Source: Hydractinia symbiolongicarpus (lineage: Eukaryota > Cnidaria > Hydrozoa > Anthoathecata > Hydractiniidae). Taken from it: a stretch of 64,000 bases of DNA. This document shows, in pieces, positions 24,758 through 37,900 of the stretch; position 1 is the first letter of the stretch; the number at the start of each line of letters is the position of its first letter. The position numbers and the translations under genes were made by a program. The notes under the pieces are model-generated. The model worked only from the letters and a program-made list of their open reading frames with translations, was not told where the DNA came from and made no database searches. The DNA lies in the NCBI RefSeq assembly GCF_029227915.1, contig NC_079876.1, positions 8,558,001 to 8,622,000 on the forward strand. Reading direction: 5' to 3'.

Positions 24758-26126
24758 CGTTTTTCGGCGATTAAACCTCTTTCATTAAGCGTCTCATCAA
24801 AAATGAAAACATTTTTAAAAACTACAAGTCTCATGCGTTTTAGTGGTGAAAAAGTAATTTAAAAAATCGTTCGGGAAATGAGTTTACTCCCTGGGTACTT
24901 TCTTTGTATACTTTTGACTATATGGGCCAAACCCGGGATTTACCGGAAATCGCGGGTTTTCGTTTGCCGGCGATTAAACTTCTTTTATTCGGCGTCTCAT
25001 CAAAAATGAAAACATTTTTAAAAACTACAAGTCTTATGCGTTTTAGTGGTGAAAAAATAATTTAAAAAATCGTTCTGGAAATGAGTTTACTCCCTGGGTA
25101 CTTTCTTTGTATACTTTTGACTATACGGGCCGAGTCCGGGATTTACGGGAAATCTCAGGTTTTCGTTTGCCGGCGATTAAACTGCTTTTATTCAGTGTCT
25201 CATCAAAAATGAAAACATTCTTGAAAACTACAAGTCTCATGCGTTTTAGTGGTGAAATAATAATTTAAAAAATCGTTTGGGAAAGTAGTTTACTCCCCGG
25301 GTACTTTCTTTGTATACTTTTGACTATACGGGCCGAGTCCAGGATTTACGGGAAATCGCAGGTTTTCGTTTGCCGGCGATTAAACTTCTTTTATTCAGCG
25401 TCTCATCAAAAATGAAAACATTTTTGAAAACTACAAGTCTCATGCGTTTTAGTGGTGAAAAAATAATTTAAAAAATCGTTCGGGAAATGAGTTTACTCCC
25501 TGGGTACTTTCTTTGTATACTTTTGACTATACGGGCCGAGTCCGGGATTTACGGGAAATCTCAGGTTTTCGTTTGCCGGCGATTAAACTGCTTTTATTCA
25601 GTGTCTCATCAAAAATGAAAACATTCTTGAAAACTACAAGTCTCATGCGTTTTAGTGGTGAAATAATAATTTAAAAAATCGTTCGGGAAATGAGTTTACT
25701 CCCTGGGTACTTTTTTGTATACTTTTGACTATACGGGCCGAGTCCGGGGTTTACGGGAAATGGCGGGTTTTCGTTTGCCGGCGATTAAACTTCTTTTATT
25801 CAGCGTCTCATCAAAAATGAAAACATTTTTAAAAACTACAAGTCTCATGCGTTGTAGTGGTGAAAAAATAATTTAAAAAATCGTTCGGGAAATGAGTTTA
25901 CTCCCTGGGTACTTTCTTTGTATACTTTTGACTATACGGGCCGAGTCCGGGATTTACGGGAAATCTCAGGTTTTCGTTTGCCGGCGATTAAACTTCTTTT
26001 ATTCAGCGTCTCATCAAAAATGAAAACATTTTTAAAAACTACAAGTCTTATGCGTTTTAGTGGTGAAAAAATAATTTAAAAAATCGTTCTGGAAATGAGT
26101 TCACTCACAGGGTACTTTCTTTGTAT
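24756..26126 (+). repeat. Satellite array, forward block 4
   Basis: Six to seven forward monomers, with the variants TATATGGGCCAA, TTACCGGAAATC, AAATCTCAGG and GTACTTTTTTGTATAC. The same variants recur at 31.5 and 33.4-34.6 kb and, inverted, at 20.2-22.3 kb. The block ends at a forward-to-reverse junction. Confidence 0.95.
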
Positions 26127-26130
26127 TGTA
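26127..26130. other. Forward-to-reverse junction 4
   Basis: Same as junction 3 (CTTTGTAT, TGTA, TAAATCC). It opens the 290-bp reverse island copy 1. Confidence 0.9.
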
Positions 26131-26419
26131 TAAATCCCGGACTCGGCCCGTATAGTCAAAAGTATACAAAGAAAGTACCCAGGGAGTAAACTCATTTCCA
26201 GAACGATTTTTTAAATTATTTTTTCACCACTAAAACGCATAAGACTTGTAAATTTTAAAAATGTTTTCATTTTTGATGAGACGCTTAATGAAAGAAGTTT
26301 AATCGCCGGCAAACGAAATCCCGCGTTTTCCCGTAAATCCGGGGCTTGGCCCGTATAGTGGAATGTATACAAAGAAAGTGCCCAGGGAGTAAACTCATTT
26401 CCCGAACGAATTTTTAATT
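26131..26419 (-). repeat. Reverse island, about 290 bp, copy 1
   Basis: A short reverse segment of satellite inside forward array. It includes TTGTAAATTTTAAAAATG and AATCCCGCGTTTTCCC. Nearly identical islands with the same flanks lie at 34,696 and 38,787. Flanking monomers match as well (GAGTTCACTCAC on the left, GCGTTGTAGTGG and CCAAGCAGGG on the right), so the island was multiplied as part of a longer unit. Confidence 0.93.
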
Positions 26420-26422
26420 TTT
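26418..26422. other. Reverse-to-forward junction 4
   Basis: Same T-run junction, with one local change (CGAATTTTTAA for CGATTTTTTAA). It closes island copy 1. Confidence 0.9.
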
Positions 26423-26588
26423 CGTTTTTCGGCGATTAAACCTCTTTCATTAAGCGTCTCATCAAAAATGAAAACATTTTTAAAAACTACAAGTCTCATG
26501 CGTTGTAGTGGTGAAAAAATAATTTAAAAAATCGTTCGGGAAATGAGTTTACTCCCTGGGTACTTTCTTTGTATACTTTTGACTATAC

Positions 26589-26620
26589 GGGCCAAGCAGG
26601 GATTTACGGGAAATTGCGGG
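26589..26620 (+). other. G-quadruplex motif in the CCAAGCAGGG variant
   Basis: A one-base deletion shortens the first loop to 7, giving loops of 7, 6 and 7. The same variant recurs with intact runs at 38,190-38,221 and 39,245-39,276 and in further copies to the end of the window. The copy at 35.15 kb has lost a run (ACGAGAAA). Confidence 0.6.
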
Positions 26621-27654
26621 TTTTCGTTTGCCGGCGATTAAACTTCTTTTATTCAGCGTCTCATCAAAAATGAAAACATTTTTAAAAACTACAAGTCTTA
26701 TGCGTTTTAGTGGTGAAAAAATAATTTAAAAAATCGTTCTGGAAATGAGTTTACTCACAGGGTACTTTCTTTGTATACATTCGACTATACGGGCCAAGCC
26801 CGGGATTTACGGAAATCGCGGGTTTTCGTTTGCCGGCGATTAAACTGCTTTTATTCAGCGTCTCATCAAAAATGAAAACATTTTTGAAAACTACAAGTCT
26901 CAGGCGTTTTAGTGGTGAAAAGATAATTTAAAAAATCGTTCGGGAAATGAGTTTACTCCTTGGGTACTTTCTTTGTATACTTTTGACTATACGGACCAAG
27001 CCGGGATTTACGGGAAATCGCGGGTTTTCGTTTGCCGGCGATTAAACTTCTTTTATTCAGCGTCTCATCATAAATGAAAACATTTTTAAAAACTACAAAT
27101 CTTATGCGTTTTAGTGGTGAAAAAATAATTTAAAAAATCGTTCTGGAAATGAGTTTACTCACAGGGTACTTTCTTTGTATACAATCGACTATACGGGCCA
27201 AGCCCCGGATTTACGGGAAAACGCAGGATTTCGTTTGCCGGCGATTAAACTGCTTTCATTAAGCGTCTCATCAAAAATGAAAACATTTTTAAAATTTACA
27301 AGTCTGATGCGTTTTAGTGGTGAAAAAATAATTTAAAAAATCGTTCTGGAAATGAGTTTACTCCCTGGGTACTTTCTTTGTATACTTTTGACTATACGGG
27401 CCGAGTCCGGGATTTAGGGAAATCGCAGGTTTTCGTTTGCCGGCGATTAAACTTCTTTTATTCAGCGTCTCATGAAAAATGAAAACATTTTTGAAAACTA
27501 CAAGTCTCAGGCGTTTTAGTGGTGAAAAAATAATTTAAAAAATCGTTCGGGAAATGAGTTTACTCCCTGGGTACTTTCTTTGTATACTTTTGACTATACG
27601 GACCAAGCCGGGATTTACGGGAAATCGCGGGTTTTCGTTTGCCGGCGATTAAGC

Positions 27655-29270
27655 TTCTTTTATTCAGCGTCTCATCAAAAATGAAAACATTTTTAAAAAC
27701 TACAAATTTTATGTGTTTTAGTGGTGAAAAAATAATTTAAAAAATCGTTCTGGAAAAGAGTTTACTCACAGGGTACTTTCTTTGTATACATTTGACTATA
27801 CGTGCCAAGCCCGGGATTTACGGGAAATCGCGGGTTTTCGTTTGCCGGCTATTAAACTGCTTTTATTCAGGGTCTCATCAAAAATGAAAACATTTTTGAA
27901 AACTACAAGTCTCAGGCGTTTTAGTGGTGAAAAAATAATTTAAAAAATCGTTCGGGAAATGAGTTTACTCCCTGGGTACTTTCTTTGCATACTTTTGACT
28001 ATACGGACAAAGCCGGGATTTACGGGAAATCGCGGGTTTAAGTTTGCCGGCGATTAAACTTCTTTTATTCAACGTCTCATCAAAAATGAAAACATTTTTA
28101 AAAACTACAATTCTTATGCGTTTTAGTGGTGAAAAAATAATTTAAAAAATCGTTCTGGAAATGAGTTTACTTACAGGGTACTTTCTTTGTATACATTCGA
28201 CTATACGTGCCAAGCCCGGGATTTACGGGAAATTGCGGGTTTTCGTTTGCCGGCGATTAAACTGCTTTTATTCAGCGTCTCATCAAAAATGAAAACATTC
28301 TTGAAAACTACAAGTCTCATGCGTTTTAGTGGTGAAATAATAATTTAAAAAATCGTTCGGGAAATGAGTTTACTCCCTGGGTACTTTCTTTGTATACTTT
28401 TGACTATACGGGCCGAGTCCGGGGTTTACGGGAAATGGCGGGTTTTCGTTTGCCGGCGATTAAGCTTCTTTTATTCAGCGTCTCATCAAAAATGAAAACA
28501 TTTTTAAAAACTACAAATTTTATGTGTTTTAGTGGTGAAAAAATAATTTAAAAAATCGTTCTGGAAAAGAGTTTACTCACAGGGTACTTTCTTTGTATAC
28601 ATTTGACTATACGTGCCAAGCCCGGGATTTACGGGAAATCGCGGGTTTTCGTTTGCCGGCTATTAAACTGCTTTTATTCAGGGTCTCATCAAAAATGAAA
28701 ACATTTTTGAAAACTACAAGTCTCAGGCGTTTTAGTGGTGAAAAAATAATTTAAAAAATCGTTCGGGAAATGAGTTTACTCCCTGGGTACTTTCTTTGCA
28801 TACTTTTGACTATACGGACAAAGCCGGGATTTACGGGAAATCGCGGGTTTAAGTTTGCCGGCGATTAAACTTCTTTTATTCAACGTCTCATCAAAAATGA
28901 AAACAATTTTAAAAACTACAATTCTTATGCGTTTTAGTGGTGAAAAAATAATTTAAAAAATCGTTCTGGAAATGAGTTTACTTACAGGGTACTTTCTTTG
29001 TATACATTCGACTATACGTGCCAAGCCCGGGATTTACGGGAAATTGCGGGTTTTCGTTTGCCGGCGATTAAACTGCTTTTATTCAGCGTCTCATCAAAAA
29101 TGAAAACATTCTTGAAAACTACAAGTCTCATGCGTTTTAGTGGTGAAATAATAATTTAAAAAATCGTTCGGGAAATGAGTTTACTCCCTGGGTACTTTCT
29201 TTGTATACTTTTGACTATACGGGCCGAGTCCGGGGTTTACGGGAAATGGCGGGTTTTCGTTTGCCGGCGA
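27655..29270 (+). repeat. Four-monomer tandem duplication, 811 bp
   Basis: The copies meet at about 28,465. Shared markers are ATTAAGCTTC (27,651 and 28,462), CAAATTTTATGTG, GGAAAAGAGTTTAC, GGCTATTAAAC, TTTGCATACTTTTG and GCGGGTTTAAGTTTGCC. Confidence 0.9.
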
Positions 29271-29423
29271 TTAAACTTATTTTATTCAGCGTCTCATCAA
29301 AAATGAAAACATTTTTAAAAACTACAAGTCTCATGCGTTGTAGTGGTGAAAAAATAATTTAAAAAATCGTTCGGGAAATGAGTTTACTCCCTGGGTTCTT
29401 TCTTTGTATACTTTTGACTATAC

Positions 29424-29455
29424 GGGCCAAGCCGGGATTTACGGGAAATTGCGGG
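29424..29455 (+). other. Canonical G-quadruplex motif
   Basis: Four GGG runs with loops of 7, 6 and 7 bases, inside the usual G3 N1-7 rule. The common monomer has the same runs with loops of 8, 6 and 7 when it carries CGCGGG. Variants with CGCAGG lose the fourth run. Inverted equivalent: C runs at 23,642-23,673. Formation in the cell is not shown by sequence. Confidence 0.6.
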
Positions 29456-29624
29456 TTTTCGTTTGCCGGCGATTAAACTTCTTTTATTCAGCGTCTCATC
29501 AAAAATGAAAACATTTTTAAAAACTACAAGTCTTATGCGTTTTAGTGGTGAAAAAATAATTTAAAAAATCGTTCTGGAAATGAGTTTACTCACAGGGTAC
29601 TTTCTTTGTATACATTCGACTATA

Positions 29625-31057
29625 CGGGCCAAGCCCGGGATTTACGGAAATCGCGGGTTTTCGTTTTTCGGCGATTAAACCTCTTTCATTAAGCGTCTCA
29701 TCAAAAATGAAAACATTTTTGAAAACTACAAGTCTCATGCGTTTTAGTGGTGAAAACAAAAATTAAAAAATCGTTCGGGAAATGAGTTTACTCCCTGGGC
29801 CATTTCTTTGTATACATTCGACTATACGGGCCAAGCCCCGGATTTACGGGAAAACGCGGGATTTCGTTTGCCGGCGATTAAACTTCTTTCATTAAGCGTC
29901 TCATCAAAAATGAAAACATTTTTAAAATTTACAAGTCTTATGCGTTTTAGTGGTGAAAAAATAATTTAAAAAATCGTTCTGGAAATGAGTTTACTCCCTG
30001 GGTACTTTCTTTGTATACTTTTGACTATACGGGCCAAGTCCGGGATTTAGGGAAATCGCAGGTTTTCGTTTGCCGGCGATTAAACTGCTTTTATTCAGCG
30101 TCTCATCAAAAATGAAAACATTTTTGAAAACTACAAGTCTCAGGCGTTTTAGTGGTGAAAAAATAATTTAAAAAATCGTTCGGGAAATGAGTTTACTCCC
30201 TGGGTACTTTCTTTGTATACTTTTGACTATACGGACCAAGCCGGGATTTACGGGAAATCGCGGGTTTTCGTTTGCCGGCGATTAAACTTCTTTTATTCAG
30301 CGTCTCATCAAAAATGAAAACATTTTTAAAAACTACAAATCGGGCCAAGCCCGGGATTTACGGAAATCGCGGGTTTTCGTTTTTCGGCGATTAAACCTCG
30401 TTCATTAAGCGTCTCATCAAAAATGAAAACATTTTTGAAAACTACAAGTCTCATGCGTTTTAGTGGTGAAAACAAAAATTAAAAAATCGTTCGGGAAATG
30501 AGTTTACTCCCTGGGCCATTTCTTTGTATACATTCGACTATACGGGCCAAGCCCCGGATTTACGGGAAAACGCGGGATTTCGTTTGCCGGCGATTAAACT
30601 TCTTTCATTAAGCGTCTCATCAAAAATGAAAACATTTTTAAAATTTACAAGTCTTATGCGTTTTAGTGGTGAAAAAATAATTTAAAAAATCGTTCTGGAA
30701 ATGAGTTTACTCCCTGGGTACTTTCTTTGTATACTTTTGACTATACGGGCCAAGTCCGGGATTTAGGGAAATCGCAGGTTTTCGTTTGCCGGCGATTAAA
30801 CTGCTTTTATTCAGCGTCTCATCAAAAATGAAAACATTTTTGAAAACTACAAGTCTCAGGCGTTTTAGTGGTGAAAAAATAATTTAAAAAATCGTTCGGG
30901 AAATGAGTTTACTCCCTGGGTACTTTCTTTGTATACTTTTGACTATACGGACCAAGCCGGGATTTACGGGAAATCGCGGGTTTTCGTTTGCCGGCGATTA
31001 AACTTCTTTTATTCAGCGTCTCATCAAAAATGAAAACATTTTTAAAAACTACAAATC
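29625..31057 (+). repeat. 716-bp out-of-register tandem duplication (3.5 monomers)
   Basis: At 30,340/30,341 monomer position about 157 (CTACAAAT) is joined directly to position about 48 (CGGGCCAAG), dropping some 93 bp. Sequence after the join matches that from 29,625 onward. The end of the second copy (about 31,020-31,057) matches the end of the first. Unlike most exchanges here, the break is half a monomer out of step. Confidence 0.88.
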
Positions 31058-33692
31058 TTATGCGTTTTAGTGGTGAAAAAATAATTTAAAAAATCGTTCT
31101 GGAAATGAGTTTACTCACAGGGTACTTTCTTTGTATACATTCGACTATACGGGCCAAGCCCCGGATTTACGGGAAAACGCGGCATTTCGTTTGCCGGCGA
31201 TTAAACTGCTTTTATTCTGCGTCTCATCAAAAATGAAAACATTTTTAAAAACTACAAGTCTCATGGGCTTTAGTGGTGAAATAATAATTTAAAAAATCGT
31301 TTGGGAAATGAGTTTACTCCCTGGGTACTTTCTTTGTATACTTTTGACTATACGGGCCGAGTCCAGGATTTACGGGAAATCGCAGGTTTTCGTCTGCCGG
31401 CGATTAAACTTCTTTTATTCAGGGTCTCATCAAAAATGAAAACATTTTTAAAAACTACAAGTCTCATGCGTTTTAGTGGTGAAAAAGTAATTTAAAAAAT
31501 CGTTCGGGAAATGAGTTTACTCCCTGGGTACTTTCTTTGTATACTTTTGACTATATGGGCCAAGCCCGGGATTTACCGGAAATCGCGGGTTTTCGTTTGC
31601 CGGCGATTAAACTTCTTTTATTCGGCGTCTCATCAAAAATGAAAACATTTTTAAAAACTACAAGTCTTATGCGTTTTAGTGGTGAAAAAATAATTTAAAA
31701 AATCGTTCTGGAAATGAGTTTACTCCCTGGGTACTTTCTTTGTATACTTTTGACTATACGGGCCAAGCCCGGGATTTACGGGAAAACGCGGGATTTCGTT
31801 TGCCGGCGATTAAACTTCTTTCATTAAGCGTCTCATCAAAAATGAAAACATTTTTAAAATTTACAAGTCTTATGCGTTTTAGTGGTGAAAAAATAATTTA
31901 AAAAATCGTTCTGGAAATGAGTTTACTCCCTGGGTACTTTCTTTGTATACTTTTGACTATACGGGCCAAGTCCGGGATTTAGGGAAATCGCAGGTTTTCG
32001 TTTGCCGGCGATTAAACTGCTTTTATTCAGCGTCTCATCAAAAATGAAAACATTTTTGAAAACTACAAGTCTCAGGCGTTTTAGTGGTGAAAAAATAATT
32101 TAAAAAATCGTTCGGGAAATGAGTTTACTCCCTGGGTACTTTCTTTGTATACTTTTGACTATACGGACCAAGCCGGGATTTACGGGAAATCGCGGGTTTT
32201 CGTTTGCCGGCGATTAAACTTCTTTTATTCAGCGTCTCATCAAAAATGAAAACATTTTTAAAAACTACAAATCGGGCCAAGCCCGGGATTTACGGAAATC
32301 GCGGGTTTTCGTTTTTCGGCGATTAAACCTCGTTCATTAAGCGTCTCATCAAAAATGAAAACATTTTTGAAAACTACAAGTCTCATGCGTTTTAGTGGTG
32401 AAAACAAAAATTAAAAAATCGTTCGGGAAATGAGTTTACTCCCTGGGCCATTTCTTTGTATACATTCGACTATACGGGCCAAGCCCCGGATTTACGGGAA
32501 AACGCGGGATTTCGTTTGCCGGCGATTAAACTTCTTTCATTAAGCGTCTCATCAAAAATGAAAACATTTTTAAAATTTACAAGTCTTATGCGTTTTAGTG
32601 GTGAAAAAATAATTTAAAAAATCGTTCTGGAAATGAGTTTACTCCCTGGGTACTTTCTTTGTATACTTTTGACTATACGGGCCAAGTCCGGGATTTAGGG
32701 AAATCGCAGGTTTTCGTTTGCCGGCGATTAAACTGCTTTTATTCAGCGTCTCATCAAAAATGAAAACATTTTTGAAAACTACAAGTCTCAGGCGTTTTAG
32801 TGGTGAAAAAATAATTTAAAAAATCGTTCGGGAAATGAGTTTACTCCCTGGGTACTTTCTTTGTATACTTTTGACTATACGGACCAAGCCGGGATTTACG
32901 GGAAATCGCGGGTTTTCGTTTGCCGGCGATTAAACTTCTTTTATTCAGCGTCTCATCAAAAATGAAAACATTTTTAAAAACTACAAATCTTATGCGTTTT
33001 AGTGGTGAAAAAATAATTTAAAAAATCGTTCTGGAAAAAAGTTTACTCACAGGGTACTTTCTTTGTATACATTCGACTATACGGGCCAAGCCCCGGATTT
33101 ACGGGAAAACGCGGCATTTCGTTTGCCGGCGATTAAACTGCTTTTATTCTGCGTCTCATCAAAAATGAAAACATTTTTAAAAACTACAAGTCTCATGGGC
33201 TTTAGTGGTGAAATAATAATTTAAAAAATCGTTTGGGAAATGAGTTTACTCCCTGGGTACTTTCTTTGTATACTTTTGACTATACGGGCCGAGTCCAGGA
33301 TTTACGGGAAATCGCAGGTTTTCGTCTGCCGGCGATTAAACTTCTTTTATTCAGGGTCTCATCAAAAATGAAAACATTTTTAAAAACTACAAGTCTCATG
33401 CGTTTTAGTGGTGAAAAAGTAATTTAAAAAATCGTTCGGGAAATGAGTTTACTCCCTGGGTACTTTCTTTGTATACTTTTGACTATATGGGCCAAGCCCG
33501 GGATTTACCGGAAATCGCGGGTTTTCGTTTGCCGGCGATTAAACTTCTTTTATTCGGCGTCTCATCAAAAATGAAAACATTTTTAAAAACTACAAGTCTT
33601 ATGCGTTTTAGTGGTGAAAAAATAATTTAAAAAATCGTTCTGGAAATGAGTTTACTCCCTGGGTACTTTCTTTGTATACTTTTGACTATACG
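29830..33692 (+). repeat. 1932-bp tandem duplication
   Basis: The copies are about 29,830-31,760 and 31,761-33,692. The second contains its own copy of the CTACAAAT/CGGGCC join (32,272/32,273), exactly 1932 bp from the first. The 716-bp event therefore happened before this one. Confidence 0.9.
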
Positions 33693-34691
33693 GGCCGAGT
33701 CCGGGATTTACGGGAAATCTCAGGTTTTCGTTTGCCGGCGATTAAACTGCTTTTATTCAGTGTCTCATCAAAAATGAAAACATTCTTGAAAACTACAAGT
33801 CTCATGCGTTTTAGTGGTGAAATAATAATTTAAAAAATCGTTCGGGAAATGAGTTTACTCCCTGGGTACTTTTTTGTATACTTTTGACTATACGGGCCGA
33901 GTCCGGGGTTTACGGGAAATGGCGGGTTTTCGTTTGCCGGCGATTAAACTTCTTTTATTCAGCGTCTCATCAAAAATGAAAACATTTTTAAAAACTACAA
34001 GTCTCATGCGTTGTAGTGGTGAAAAAATAATTTAAAAAATCGTTCGGGAAATGAGTTTACTCCCTGGGTACTTTCTTTGTATACTTTTGACTATACGGGC
34101 CGAGTCCGGGATTTACGGGAAATCGCAGGTTTTCGTCTGCCGGCGATTAAACTTCTTTTATTCAGGGTCTCATCAAAAATGAAAACATTTTTAAAAACTA
34201 CAAGTCTCATGCGTTTTAGTGGTGAAAAAGTAATTTAAAAAATCGTTCGGGAAATGAGTTTACTCCCTGGGTACTTTCTTTGTATACTTTTGACTATATG
34301 GGCCAAGCCCGGGATTTACCGGAAATCGCGGGTTTTCGTTTGCCGGCGATTAAACTTCTTTTATTCGGCGTCTCATCAAAAATGAAAACATTTTTAAAAA
34401 CTACAAGTCTTATGCGTTTTAGTGGTGAAAAAATAATTTAAAAAATCGTTCTGGAAATGAGTTTACTCCCTGGGTACTTTCTTTGTATACTTTTGACTAT
34501 ACGGGCCGAGTCCGGGATTTACGGGAAATCTCAGGTTTTCGTTTGCCGGCGATTAAACTGCTTTTATTCAGTGTCTCATCAAAAATGAAAACATTCTTGA
34601 AAACTACAAGTCTTATGCGTTTTAGTGGTGAAAAAATAATTTAAAAAATCGTTCTGGAAATGAGTTCACTCACAGGGTACTTTCTTTGTAT

Positions 34692-34695
34692 TGTA
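34692..34695. other. Forward-to-reverse junction 5
   Basis: Same as junctions 3 and 4. It opens island copy 2. Confidence 0.9.
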
Positions 34696-34985
34696 TAAAT
34701 CCCGGACTCGGCCCGTATAGTCAAAAGTATACAAAGAAAGTACCAGGGGAGTAAACTCATTTCCAGAACGATTTTTTAAATTATTTTTTCACCACTAAAA
34801 CGCATAAGACTTGTAAATTTTAAAAATGTCTTCATTTTTGATGAGACGCTTAATGAAAGAAGTTTAATCGCCGGCAAACGAAATCCCGCGTTTTCCCGTA
34901 AATCCGGGGCTTGGCCCGCATAGTCGAATGTATACAAAGAAAGTGCCCAGGGAGTAAACTCATTTCCCGAACGATTTTTTAATTT
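34696..34985 (-). repeat. Reverse island, copy 2
   Basis: Same island as at 26,131, with private changes such as AAAATGTCTTCATTT and GGCCCGCATAGTCG. Its left end joins forward DNA through TGTA (34,692-34,695) and its right end lies in the T run at 34,983-34,987. Confidence 0.93.
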
Positions 34986-34987
34986 TT
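34983..34987. other. Reverse-to-forward junction 5
   Basis: Same T-run junction. It closes island copy 2. Confidence 0.9.
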
Positions 34988-37900
34988 CGTTTTTCGGCGA
35001 TTAAACCTCTTTCATTAAGCGTCTCATCAAAAATGAAAACATTTTTAAAAACTACAAGTCTCATGCGTTGTAGTGGTGAAAAAATAAATTAAAAAATCGT
35101 TCGGGAAATGAGTTTACTCCCTGGGTACTTTCTTTGTATACTTTTGACTATACGGGCCAAGCAGGGATTTACGAGAAATTGCGGGTTTTCGTTTGCCGGC
35201 GATTAAACTTCTTTTATTCAGCGTCTCATCAAAAATGAAAACATTTTTAAAAACTACAAGTCTTATGCGTTTTAGTGGTGAAAAAATAATTTAAAAAATC
35301 GTTCTGGAAATGAGTTTACTCACAGGGTACTTTCTTTGTATACATTCGACTATACGCCCCAAGCCCGGGATTTACGGAAATCGCGGGTTTTCGTTTGCCG
35401 GCGATTAAACTTCTTTTATTCAGCGTCTCATCAAAAATGAAAACATTTTTAAAAACTACAAATCTTATGCGTTTTAGTGGTGAAAAAATAATTTAAAAAA
35501 TCGTTCTGGAAATGAGTTTACTCACAGGGTACTTTCTTTGTATACATTCGACTATACGGGCCAAGCCCCGGATTTACGGGAAAACGCAGGATTTCGTTTG
35601 CCGGCGATTAAACTGCTTTCATTAAGCGTCTCATCAAAAATGAAAACATTTTTAAAATTTACAAGTCTTATGCGTTTTAGTGGTGAAAAAATAATTTAAA
35701 AAATCGTTCTGGAAATGAGTTTACTCCCTGGGTACTTTCTTTGTATACTTTTGACTATACGGGCCGAGTCCGGGATTTAGGGAAATCGCAGGTTTTCGTT
35801 TGCCGGCGATTAAACTTCTTTTATTCAGCGTCTCATGAAAAATGAAAACATTTTTGAAAACTACAAGTCTCAGGCGTTTTAGTGGTGAAAAAATAATTTA
35901 AAAAATCGTTCGGGAAATGAGTTTACTCCCTGGGTACTTTCTTTGTATACTTTTGACTATACGGACCAAGCCGGGATTTACGGGAAATCGCGGGTTTTCG
36001 TTTGCCGGCGATTAAGCTTCTTTTATTCAGCGTCTCATCAAAAATGAAAACATTTTTAAAAACTACAAATTTTATGTGTTTTAGTGGTGAAAAAATAATT
36101 TAAAAAATCGTTCTGGAAAAGAGTTTACTCACAGGGTACTTTCTTTGTATACATTTGACTATACGTGCCAAGCCCGGGATTTACGGGAAATCGCGGGTTT
36201 TCGTTTGCCGGCTATTAAACTGCTTTTATTCAGCGTCTCATCAAAAATGAAAACATTTTTGAAAACTACAAGTCTCAGGCGTTTTAGTGGTGAAAAAATA
36301 ATTTAAAAAATCGTTCGGGAAATGAGTTTACTCCCTGGGTACTTTCTTTGCATACTTTTGACTATACGGACAAAGCCGGGATTTACGGGAAATCGCGGGT
36401 TTAAGTTTGCCGGCGATTAAACTTCTTTTATTCAACGTCTCATCAAAAATGAAAACATTTTTAAAAACTACAATTCTTATGCGTTTTAGTGGTGAAAAAA
36501 TAATTTAAAAAATCGTTCTGGAAATGAGTTTACTCACAGGGTACTTTCTTTGTTTACATTCGACTATACGGGCCAAGCCCGGGATTTACGGAAATCGCGG
36601 GTTTTCGTTTGCCGGCGATTAAACTTCTTTTATTCAGCGTCTCATCAAAAATGAAAACATTTTTAAAAACTACAAATCTTATGCGTTTTAGTGGTGAAAA
36701 AATAATTTAAAAAATCGTTCTGGAAATGAGTTTACTCACAGGGTACTTTCTTTGTATACATTCGACTATACGGGCCAAGCCCCGGATTTACGGGAAAACG
36801 CAGGATTTCGTTTGCCGGCGATTAAACTGCTTTCATTAAGCGTCTCATCAAAAATGAAAACATTTTTAAAATTTACAAGTCTTATGCGTTTTAGTGGTGA
36901 AAAAATAATTTAAAAAATCGTTCTGGAAATGAGTTTACTCCCTGGGTACTTTCTTTGTATACTTTTGACTATACGGGCCGAGTCCGGGATTTAGGGAAAT
37001 CGCAGGTTTTCGTTTGCCGGCGATTAAACTTCTTTTATTCAGCGTCTCATGAAAAATGAAAACATTTTTGAAAACTACAAGTCTCAGGCGTTTTAGTGGT
37101 GAAAAAATAATTTAAAAAATCGTTCGGGAAATGAGTTTACTCCCTGGGTACTTTCTTTGTATACTTTTGACTATACGGACCAAGCCGGGATTTACGGGAA
37201 ATCGCGGGTTTTCGTTTGCCGGCGATTAGGCTTCTTTTATTCAGCGTCTCATCAAAAATGAAAACATTTTTAAAAACTACAAATTTTATGTGTTTTAGTG
37301 GTGAAAAAATAATTTAAAAAATCGTTCTGGAAAAGAGTTTACTCACAGGGTACTTTCTTTGTATACATTTGACTATACGTGCCAAGCCCGGGATTTACGG
37401 GAAATCGCGGGTTTTCGTTTGCCGGCTATTAAACTGCTTTTATTCAGCGTCTCATCAAAAATGAAAACATTTTTGAAAACTACAAGTCTCAGGCGTTTTA
37501 GTGGTGAAAAAATAATTTAAAAAATCGTTCGGGAAATGAGTTTACTCCCTGGGTACTTTCTTTGCATACTTTTGACTATACGGACAAAGCCGGGATTTAC
37601 GGGAAATCGCGGGTTTAAGTTTGCCGGCGATTAAACTTCTTTTATTCAACGTCTCATCAAAAATGAAAACATTTTTAAAAACTACAATTCTTATGCGTTT
37701 TAGTGGTGAAAAAATAATTTAAAAAATCGTTCTGGAAATGAGTTTACTTACAGGGTACTTTCTTTGTATACATTCGACTATACGTGCCAAGCCCGGGATT
37801 TACGGGAAATCGCGGGTTTTCGTTTGCCGGCGATTAAACTGCTTTTATTCAGCGTCTCATCAAAAATGAAAACATTCTTGAAAACTACAAGTCTCATGCG

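Larger units (their letters stand above)
26420..34691 (+). repeat. Satellite array, forward block 5
   Basis: About 41 forward monomers. It holds the 811-bp four-monomer duplication (27.65-29.27 kb), the half-register 716-bp duplication (29,625-31,057) and the enclosing 1932-bp duplication (29,830-33,692). No other sequence type is present. Confidence 0.96.
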
